This document shows positions 58,201 to 64,000 of a stretch of DNA of 64,000 nucleotides, in pieces (within the stretch, counting starts at the first letter, position 1; every line of letters begins with the position of its first letter). A program made the translations under genes and the position numbers. The notes below the pieces were generated by a model, which was not told the DNA's origin, made no database searches, and was given only the letters and a program-made list of their open reading frames with translations. The DNA comes from Hermatobates lingyangjiaoensis (lineage: Eukaryota > Arthropoda > Insecta > Hemiptera > Hermatobatidae), in contig JAPFBL010000372.1 of NCBI GenBank assembly GCA_026182355.1, positions 50,001 to 114,000 on the forward strand, written 5' to 3'.

Positions 58201-61200
58201 ATATTATTAAAATTTTGAAAATGGAAATGTATATGAAAAATAAAAACCTTTACGATATAGTAAAGAGTAATGAAGACTCTAAGACGTCCTGTGAAAAGCA
58301 GTTTGAGTTATTTTATTATAATAAACGTAGAAAGAAAATTAAAATGAGGAATGCTGTTGTGTATAACTTAACAATTTAGCAAATGCTCATCAGATATTAC
58401 CAGAATCCGATTTACAGCCGATATAATGAGAATTGATTCATGACTTTTGCTAACCAACCAGATTAATCAAAACATCCAGTAAATAAGGAAAAAAATCAAA
58501 TTTTTAACTTACGATACTATCATCCTTCTTCCACGAACGCCTCATCTCTATCAGTGCTCCGTAACCTTTTCTAACCTACGACGCACCTAAATTCTTTCTA
58601 GAATTCCGCGGCACACCAAAAGCTAAAGTATATAGGTATCAATTGATACACAAATTTTACAATAAATGTTTGTTTTTTTATTTGAAAAGTATAGATATAT
58701 AAAACTATAACATATTTATTTCTACGCAATCATAATAATTATTAATGTGAGACCTGCGCTTGTTTCAGTGAACACAAAACTTTAATGTTTGGCTCAATAT
58801 TTGACAAAGCAACCCGAATTTCTTGGTCAAGATCTTTTAAGCATGACCGCTTATCATTTTTAATTAATACAAGAGTTGAAAAACTTTGCTCACATAAATA
58901 TGTCGTCGAAAATGGAAGTAACATTAAGATTGCTTTGTAGAAAATGTGAAGATATTCTTTTTTAACATAAATCCAGAAAACATCTAATGGAACATCGGTG
59001 AAAAATTGTCATTGTGTATTAAATACATGTTGAAAAATTGTAAAATTTCGAATACAATGTATTTGACCGCGGCCGCGGCCCACCTGTATTTGGCTCCTGG
59101 CATACCTGTATCTGGTGTATGTGCATATACCATGAGCCAAATACAGGTGTGCCGCGGCACACTGGTGTGCCATGAGCCAGATACAGGTGTACCGCGGAAC
59201 ACTGGAGTGTCATGAGCCAGATACTGGTATGCAGCGCCACACTGGTGTCATGAGGAAGATACAGGTGTGCCAGGATACCATATTACTTTTAAGGTGTTAC
59301 CAGTGTGCAGCGGTACACCTGTATCTGGCTCATGACACACCAGTGTGCCGCGGCACACAGGTTGCGGAGCACTGATCTATACGATTGTTATTTAGTACTA
59401 AATTATTTTGTTTTTGAAAAATTTGTTGAAATGCGACATATTAAAAGGATTTGCTTGAAGGTTGTTATATCATGTAGCTTTGTAAAAGTAAAAGTACCAG
59501 CTCTTTGATAAGAAGTTAATGATTAATTTATGTATTCACATATTTGTTAAACAGGTCAAATAAAATTTCATATTAATTTAACATCATGACATAATTGACA
59601 ATAATATCGCATAACATTATTCATCTATTTCTTGTTTATTTTTTTAGATTGGATTGGAAAAAGCTACGGAATAGATATTTAAACATGCAGAAAGAAAAAA
59701 TGAGATTTCTGAAGAAACAATTGAACCGAAACAAATTTCATCCTAAAACACGCGATTCTTTTCATCATGAAAGTTTTGACTATCATAGGTCAAATAACAA
59801 AAGGAAATATGAAGCAGATCAAGAAGTTGTTGTTGAAAACCCTTCAACAGTTGTTAAGTTATGTCTCGAAGAGCCTGTCATTGATGTCAAATCTTTCAAG
59901 GTGAGGCTTGTTATTATTTGATGTACAGTTTAGTAACCAGTTATTATAAAGGATGTCTCAGAATGTTTTCGTTTTTAGATGTTAAATAAAAAACAAAATA
60001 TCAATTAAATCTCGTTTTATTTAATGCTAATTTAAAGAGCAATTCTTGAAGTTTATTTATGAAAAAACAACCGTTTTCAAATGCGTACCATTCATTTATT
60101 CACACTCATTTAACCTGGAGCTAAAATTTTCAATAACTCGCTGGAGCATCGCTCTTGGAATAGAGTTGATTTCTTCAGTGATTGTTTACTTCAAAACATT
60201 CAGGTTGGGTGGCAATAGATTGTAAACTTTGCTTTTTAGGAAAAAAACTTTGTTTTTTTTTAGAATTGTTTAAACTTAATTGTTTAAGTTTAAACAATCC
60301 ATTGCCACCCAACCTGAATGTTTTGAAGTAAAGAATCTCTGAAGAAATCAACTCTATTCCAAGAGCCGATGCTCTAGCGAGTTATTGAAAATTTTAGCTC
60401 CAGGTTAAATGAGTGTGAATAAATGAATGGTACCCATTTGCAAACGGTTGTTTTTTCATAAATAAACTTCAAGAATTGCTCTTTAAATTAACATTAAATA
60501 AAACGAGATTTAATTGGTATTTTGTTTTTTATTTAACATCTAAAAACGAAAAACATTCTAAGACACCCTTTATCTCTGAAGAAAAAAGAAAGCCTACTAC
60601 AATTCTTAATTCTTAAAATCTCCGAATTATAATTTTACAGTTTAAAATCTAACATTGGAATTTGTTTCAAACGTTTTAACATTAAGAAATTAGGAAAACA
60701 AAGTGTTTCAAACACCCAGTATTATTCTTCAGTACATGCATATTGTTATTACCACTGGTATGATTTGTGTTAGAAATTGGGAAAACCGTCATACCTCGTA
60801 CGATGTTCTTGGGGTCGTTGGAGCGCTTTCGGACGTTGTCCATCCTCTTCAGATCACAGATGGACAACATCCGAAAGTGCTCCAACGACTCCAAGAACAT
60901 CTTACGAGGTATGACGGTTTTCCCTATTTCTAATATAAATTATTCTTCAGGTTTATCCTTTTTTTGAAGGATAACACGGTATGTTCGAAACGCGTTGTTT
61001 TGCTTATAATACTTGTTTGCTTATAATATAAAATTTATTTTATATATATATTGTGATAGTGTCAGTGTCTTGTATATTAAAGCTACCTTTCACTGCTTTT
61101 GTTTTAGTCTAAACTAAAGGAGGAGGCTAAGAATGTAGTCTACATCGATGTTAAAGAGAGCTCGATGGAAGTTTGTGTTAGGTTTGAAGCTGCAAGTGAT

Positions 61201-62369
61201 GCTGTGGACTTTGCGTCTTCGACTTCATTTACAGGAGCCTCCATTCTATCAGGTCAGATATACCAACAGTTGAATTTATTTCTTGTGAAGCACTTACCAG
61301 TTAACTATATACTATATCTAAAAGGCCTATAAAACATAGTACAACATTATGAAGTCATCTAAGAACTAGCCTTTCTGCCACTTTCTGATTTTGGATAACC
61401 CATACAATTATAATATACTACCCGTGTCCCGTTAAGTCCAGTTGACATATTTCTGGTCTTATGCGACCAAAGGTGAGGAGTTGTCTCTCATTCCTGACTC
61501 CTTAGTATCTGCCTTAGTCGTCCTCGCGTGCCAATGTCATCGAAAACTGTTTTCAATGAATGGAACATATATATTACTAACGTTATAGGAACGTTTGTAT
61601 TTACAATATTGTTAAAAGATTCTTTATTGTTTACGAAGATTTATCATTTTTCATTTCCCTTCCCTCGGCTTGGTCTTATGTACCAAGGCCCTAAGTTTAA
61701 AGTTAATCAAATTCAAATGTATTCAGTCAAAATGAAGATAAACTTATTTAAAAAGGTCTAGAATTAACTAAATAAAAGTTTTTTTTTTTAATTATGAATT
61801 TTAATGAATGTCTATATTTATTTTCATAATTGGCGTTCTATCTTGAAATGCTAATAAACTGATTATTATAACTTAGCAATTTTAAGTAAATAAATAAGTA
61901 GTTAATAATATGGGCCACAACACATGCTTAGGAAAAAAGTTCATGTAATTTGTTGATTGTACCAAAAGTTCACTATATTTGTGGTACAATGGTATATTAT
62001 GGAAATTATCATAACTTATTTTTGACTGTTTAGTTATGTTTAATTATATGACATTAACCGTGTTGACTTTTTTTATTCATCCTTTTGAATGTAATTCTAA
62101 TAAATTTGTTTTTTGTTATTTTAGGCCAGGAAGAAGTTGAGTATTGGAAAAAAATCTGTTTGGATAGAACAAATAAAAATAAAAAGAAAAACAATGCTGA
62201 AAAGAAGGATGAAATGGAGAAAGTGAATCATGACGAAACGAAAATTAGTAATGGTAGCGATGAAAAGAAAGGAAAGAAAAGCATTGAAATGAAACCATGT
62301 GAAATAGAAAAGGGCACCGTTGTGAAAGTAACCTTCTCAGTGCCAGTCATAGATGTTAAACAGTTCAAG
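49074..62369 (+). CDS. LARP7: LARP7, La-related protein 7 (partial, runs past right edge)
   Basis: Eight exons join in frame: 49074-49203, 49558-49742, 49813-49974, 50988-51357, 54670-54802, 59648-59900, 61108-61252, 62125-62369, all with GT...AG introns. The roughly 500 residues show a La motif (residues ~4-90), RRM1 (~103-160), a charged linker with a RRRKKKKNK patch, the LSK-W-KL helix that precedes the xRRM in vertebrate LARP7, and a C-terminal xRRM with the YID RNP3 motif and the EYWKK helix. LARP7 binds the 3' end of 7SK RNA in the nucleus, stabilising the 7SK snRNP that restrains P-TEFb, and also assists U6 modification. The start ATG sits in AACATGG, a good Kozak context. Odd: the last exon opens a second xRRM. 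Identification is by memory of the human protein. Confidence 0.93.
49558..49742 (+). CDS. LARP7: LARP7 exon 2 (La motif, second half)
   Basis: Acceptor TTTGCAG. It begins [18 protein letters not shown], matching the winged-helix half of the La motif, and ends at ECTIYV, the first strand of RRM1. Donor GTACTT. Confidence 0.93.
49813..49974 (+). CDS. LARP7: LARP7 exon 3 (RRM1)
   Basis: Fifty-four codons, phase 0 at both ends. [13 protein letters not shown] is helix 1 and [21 protein letters not shown] is RNP1 with helix 2. Acceptor TTTCCAG, donor GTAAAT. Confidence 0.94.
50988..51357 (+). CDS. LARP7: LARP7 exon 4 (acidic/Ser-rich linker)
   Basis: About 123 codons of low-complexity, acidic and Ser-rich linker with a basic KRKRESS segment, likely disordered and nuclear-targeting. 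Acceptor ATTGTAG; donor GTGAGT is near consensus. Reading past the donor gives a stop at 51421, consistent with an intron. Confidence 0.88.
51513..52722 (+). mobile_element. Helitron-like non-autonomous element in LARP7 intron
   Basis: Starts TCTACACTAGGAATC and ends with a hairpin CCGTCAAAGACGG (52696-52708), then 9 bases and CTAG followed by T. A hairpin about 10 bases before a CTRR end is the Helitron signature. No Rep/helicase. The left boundary is less sure: the base before it is T, not A. Confidence 0.5.
53000..53236. repeat. Family B foldback in LARP7 intron
   Basis: The left inverted arm (52980-53105) has a damaged module, and the right arm (53105-53270) is intact. Both share GTAAACCTGAAGAAGA and TTTAAGAACATCAGA-type flanks. 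Confidence 0.6.
53196..53236 (+). ncRNA. Hammerhead ribozyme-like motif, family B, sense in LARP7 intron
   Basis: AAAC (53196-53199), CTGAAGA (53200-53206), extra A, GAGCAC/GTGTTC stem II with TAA loop, GAA (53223-53225), ACGTGT self-complementary, T (53232), GTTT (53233-53236). AAAC pairs perfectly with GTTT. It is on the LARP7 coding strand. A decayed second copy is at 53917-53955. Confidence 0.68.
53971..54521 (-). mobile_element. Tc1/mariner (IS630)-like element, internally deleted
   Basis: Terminal inverted repeats CAGGGTGTCCATAAAGTCC and GGACTTTATGGACACCCTG are flanked by TA. The minus-strand interior encodes fragments of a DDE transposase C-terminus: SPDLTPLDF near 54320 and [17 protein letters not shown] near 54170. 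The first two catalytic Asp regions are deleted. Confidence 0.85.
54670..54802 (+). CDS. LARP7: LARP7 exon 5 (basic patch)
   Basis: Short exon encoding [11 protein letters not shown] and ending [10 protein letters not shown], which aligns with the VLSK segment before the xRRM in vertebrate LARP7. Acceptor TTTTAG, donor GTAGGT. Confidence 0.9.
54960..55095 (+). mobile_element. SINE body remnant
   Basis: Diverged CGTTGTTCCGAGCCTGTACG and TTAAAGATACTGCATTTACT match the SINE body. Head and tail are lost. Confidence 0.5.
55100..55625. other. LARP7 intron, unclassified
   Basis: A decayed family B module (AATGTGTTCGAAATGCGTG) lies at 55417-55435. Nothing else recognised. Confidence 0.4.
55630..55677 (-). 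ncRNA. Hammerhead ribozyme-like motif, seven-pair stem I
   Basis: Minus strand: AGTAAAC (55677-55671), CTGAGGA core (55670-55664), extra T, GACA/TGTT stem II (55662-55659 with 55648-55645), GAA (55644-55642), AGCT palindrome (55641-55638), T (55637), GTTTATT (55636-55630). Stem I pairs over seven bases with one G-U. Strongest pairing of any motif here. Antisense to LARP7. Confidence 0.72.
55678..56595. other. LARP7 intron, unclassified
   Basis: No RNA or transposon end recognised. Confidence 0.35.
56598..56892. mobile_element. Short-TIR DNA transposon (MITE)
   Basis: Ends AGTGGCGCAGCAACC and GTTGTTACGCCACTGG are inverted. The GC-rich ends (GCCGCCCGGAGC, GAACCGCCCCC) enclose an AT-rich body. 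The right half is repeated at 57785-57985. Confidence 0.65.
57055..57250. repeat. Family A inverted pair in LARP7 intron
   Basis: A minus copy (57062-57150, GAA changed to CAA) and a plus copy (57165-57247) lie head to head around TTCATTTGGG. Confidence 0.85.
57171..57213 (+). ncRNA. Hammerhead ribozyme-like motif, family A, sense in LARP7 intron
   Basis: GACT/AGTC, CTGACGA (57175-57181), stem II GACCG/CGGTT, GAA (57200-57202), AGATCT and T are all intact. Confidence 0.68.
57400..57550. repeat. Left arm of long intronic inverted repeat
   Basis: About 150 bases (ATATGTGAATACAT to TTCAAAAACAAAA) recur almost exactly inverted at 59399-59553. It could form a long dsRNA stem in the LARP7 pre-mRNA. 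Confidence 0.85.
57785..57985 (+). mobile_element. MITE right-half copy
   Basis: Repeats the right part of 56598-56892 (ATTACACACATAAA, TTTTTGTTAGCTTTTTAT, ATTGTTATGCCACTGG), with a poly-C run at 57956-57968. Confidence 0.65.
58742..58924 (-). pseudogene. hAT transposase C-terminal fragment
   Basis: Sixty codons with the hAT family LCE-SFS and [11 protein letters not shown] signatures. It lacks the RNase H-like catalytic part. Confidence 0.82.
59080..59365. repeat. Palindromic minisatellite inside hAT element
   Basis: Direct and inverted units of ATGAGCCAGATACAGGTGTG and CCGCGGCACACTGGTGTG at about 45-base spacing. GC-rich. Confidence 0.88.
59399..59553. repeat. Right arm of long intronic inverted repeat
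   Basis: Inverted match to 57400-57550. It ends 95 bases before LARP7 exon 6. Confidence 0.85.
59648..59900 (+). CDS. LARP7: LARP7 exon 6 (pre-xRRM helix and xRRM strand 1)
   Basis: [18 protein letters not shown] is the conserved helix. After a His/Arg/Lys linker, [19 protein letters not shown] begins the xRRM. Acceptor TTTTTAG, donor GTGAGG. Confidence 0.92.
59950..60575. mobile_element. Foldback of a mariner-like transposase tail
   Basis: Inverted arms of about 285 bases (59953-60240 and 60290-60573) each hold the end of a Tc1/mariner-like element and part of its coding sequence. In one frame the outward reading gives [20 protein letters not shown], typical of the transposase C-terminus. 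Outer ends AAGGATGTCTCAGAATG and its complement. Confidence 0.75.
60690..61013. repeat. Family L foldback inside family B arms
   Basis: The family L palindrome (60785-60930) lies between a decayed minus-strand family B module (60700-60735) and a decayed plus-strand one (60962-61010) with ACGCGT stem III and TTGAAGGA in place of the core. Confidence 0.65.
61108..61252 (+). CDS. LARP7: LARP7 exon 7 (xRRM centre)
   Basis: [20 protein letters not shown] contains the RNP3 Tyr-x-Asp and the strand-3 Arg used by xRRMs for RNA binding. [10 protein letters not shown] is helix 2. Acceptor TTTTAG, donor GTCAGA. Confidence 0.92.
61253..62124. other. LARP7 intron 7
   Basis: AT-rich. Includes a 77-codon frame (61528-61761) without a recognised domain. 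Confidence 0.4.
62125..62369 (+). CDS. LARP7: LARP7 exon 8 (xRRM helix 3, then start of second xRRM)
   Basis: [15 protein letters not shown] is the extended C-terminal helix of xRRM 1. A Lys/Glu-rich linker follows, then [20 protein letters not shown], which repeats the exon 6 ending and is cut by a donor (GTAGGC) at the same codon. The partner exon is beyond 64000. Confidence 0.88.
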
Positions 62370-62551
62370 GTAGGCGTGAGCAGTGCAGTTCATTTAGTTG
62401 TAGGATTTATCTTGGAATGATACATCTTTCTGTGATACTGTCGAATTCCTTACATTCCTTATAGGACAGGGGTGGCTGTCCTGTAAGGGGGTGACTTATG
62501 TCGCTTGCGCCAAACGTGGCGCACACTATGATTTCGTGCGACGCATTACTT

Positions 62552-62742
62552 CCTTGAGATAAAGATCTCAGGGAGTACTTCCTTGAGATAAAGATCTCAG
62601 GGAGTACTTCCTTGAGATAAAGATCTCAGGGAGTACTTCCTTGAGATAAAGATATCAAGGAGTACTTCCTTGAGATAAAGATCTCAGGGAGTACTTCCTT
62701 GAGATAAAGATCTCAGGGAGTACTTCCTTGAGATAAAGATCA
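62552..62742 (+). repeat. 29-bp tandem repeat in LARP7 intron
   Basis: Nearly seven units of CTTCCTTGAGATAAAGATCT plus CAGGGAGTA. Each unit contains the palindrome GAGATAAAGATCTC. It starts 183 bases after exon 8. Confidence 0.95.
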
Positions 62743-62744
62743 AT

Positions 62745-63220
62745 TGAGTTTAAAGAACTCCTTATTTTTTTATTTCCATATTTTGCAAACATCCTTTTAA
62801 AGAAAGTTATTTTCTTCTCATTAATCTGCTTCCAGGTTTAGATATACGATAGGAAATGGAATTTTATGGATTTCCATTTTTTGAAAATGATTGTTATCTC
62901 TGTGAAAATTTACCCTGAGATTTATATGTAGTTTCAGATATTGTGATTCGTTATTGTCTTCTTTCTGCGTTTCTGACTTTGAAGTTTCAATTCATTCATC
63001 TCCTATTTTGGATCAATCAAAGTTTAATACACTAAGCAACCAATGTTGCTTGACTTTTTGAAAGTTATTTGGTTAATAACCAAATTGTGTTTTTTTTTAA
63101 AAAAAAACATAACTCTGTATTCGAACAATTTGAAAATTAATATTTTCATTTTCAAAGCTTACAGGAAAAATATATAACCAATTATTATTATATTATATAA
63201 TATAATTATATATATGTAAT
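62745..63220. other. LARP7 intron 8, AT-rich
   Basis: No exon encoding the rest of a second xRRM was found here. (TA)-rich at 63185-63225. Confidence 0.4.
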
Positions 63221-63223
63221 ATA

Positions 63224-63345
63224 AAAAGATTTCACATGAACACGTGAAATAACAATCAATGATCAAACCACAATATGAAATGGGAAAATAAGACTAAGAT
63301 CTTTCAACCGTAACAAGCGGTCTTCGTCAGAAGACCCAAGCAGAT
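63224..63345 (-). repeat. Family A repeat, minus strand
   Basis: Complete tail and stem II. The stem I strand is damaged (TCTT before CTGACGA), so the hammerhead is weakened. Confidence 0.8.
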
Positions 63346-63755
63346 ATGCGATGACAGTATTTTATTTCTCATAAATAGGTTTTTAAGTTCTAAGATAAGT
63401 GTACTGTTTTTTTCCTGAGATTAATATAATAATATAGCTTAGCAGAATCTAACCTGTTTTGACTTTATATGTGTGCCTAAGCCTTTCGGCCATATAACCA
63501 CCAAAAATCAAATCAGGCCGACTAGTTTAACGTGCTGCCCTTTAGCCATTTTGAACCACTCCAAAGTGCCCGAGGTGAGCACGCGGAGGCGGGCCCGCAC
63601 GATAGATACTACGTTGTGCATCAAGACTTACATCGCGCATCAGTATCGGGTCTGCGTACTCAAATCAACTACTACTCTGCGCATAAACTAACCAGTACAT
63701 ATGGTATAAGAGCAGTGGGACTTGACAGGAATCCAACCCTCTTTATAACAGATCA
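63346..63755. other. LARP7 intron or flank, unclassified
   Basis: 63530-63680 is GC-richer with overlapping short frames and no recognised domain. Confidence 0.35.
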
Positions 63756-63759
63756 GTAG

Positions 63760-63930
63760 GTTAGTTAGTTAGTTGCGATCGAAGATGGACAACATCCGAA
63801 AGCGCTACAACGACCCCAAGATCATCGTACGAGATATAACGAGAGTAAACAAGAATGAACCGATTGTGTAAGAAGTTGAGCTCCTTAAAGCTCACTAACC
63901 TCAGTGGTAATAATAATATGCATGTATATG
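63760..63930 (+). repeat. Family L single arm
   Basis: GCGATCGAAGATGGACAACA, CCGAAAGCGCTACAACGACC and CCTCAGTGGTAATAATAATA match the family L foldbacks. Confidence 0.75.
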
Positions 63931-64000
63931 GTATAATACTAAAAGTATTTTTAAGAATTTTAGAAAGGGTTCACAAAGAGATAAAATTCTTAATTTCTGG

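Larger units (their letters stand above)
58552..59374 (-). mobile_element. hAT element, deleted, with minisatellite
   Basis: Inverted ends CAGTGCTCCGTAACC and GGTTGCGGAGCACTG; flanks atctctat and atctatac are roughly alike. The minus strand at 58924-58742 encodes the hAT C-terminal dimerisation region ([28 protein letters not shown]). The remaining transposase is gone. Confidence 0.82.

Noticed and set aside
62552..62742. CRISPR array
   Set aside because: Head-to-tail units without unique spacers, in a eukaryotic intron; the same holds for the other tandem arrays.
63473..63759. Short overlapping frames at the right edge as the missing LARP7 exon
   Set aside because: Neither frame contains an xRRM RNP3 motif or the EYWKK-type helix.

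Overview
This is an AT-rich, repeat-dense eukaryotic window, most likely from an arthropod. It carries spliced coding exons with GT/AG junctions, tRNA-headed SINEs, Penelope-like retroelements (PLEs), Ty3/gypsy, hAT, Tc1/mariner, pogo-like and Helitron-like remnants, and long (TA)n, (GA)n and (CA)n tracts. Two SINE copies end in perfect AACCT repeats, the complement of the arthropod telomere repeat TTAGG. That supports an arthropod but does not resolve the group.

Only one host protein gene is recognised: a LARP7 orthologue on the + strand. Its eight coding exons lie between 49074 and 62369 and it runs off the right edge. The exons encode a La motif, RRM1, a charged linker with a basic patch, and a C-terminal xRRM. 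The last exon in the window finishes the first xRRM and then starts what looks like a second one with the same first strand and the same splice position, so the protein probably has tandem xRRMs. Its introns hold a Helitron-like element, a deleted Tc1/mariner-like element, hAT and other MITEs, two long inverted repeats and several hammerhead-like motifs.

Positions 1-49000 hold no host gene I can support. This part is a mosaic of transposable elements. Five PLE remnants (8.8-9.5, 14.1-14.8, 16.4-17.7, 25.7-26.8 and 40.6-40.9 kb) carry reverse transcriptase and/or GIY-YIG endonuclease fragments. Other parts are a Ty3/gypsy integrase fragment (32.1-32.8 kb), about ten SINE copies, several minisatellites, a diverged 5S rRNA-like sequence (15.0-15.1 kb) and many foldback elements bounded by (TA)n.

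The most striking signal is a set of more than twenty type I hammerhead-ribozyme-like motifs in at least six sequence families. They share one architecture: short stem I, CTGANGA, one extra base, stem II, GAA, a short self-complementary stem III beginning with A and ending with T, then the cleavage base. Two of them lie directly downstream of, and on the same strand as, PLE endonuclease fragments. That matches the published association of minimal, probably dimeric hammerheads with PLE terminal repeats. The remaining families look like non-autonomous, ribozyme-bearing derivatives spread through (TA)n tracts.
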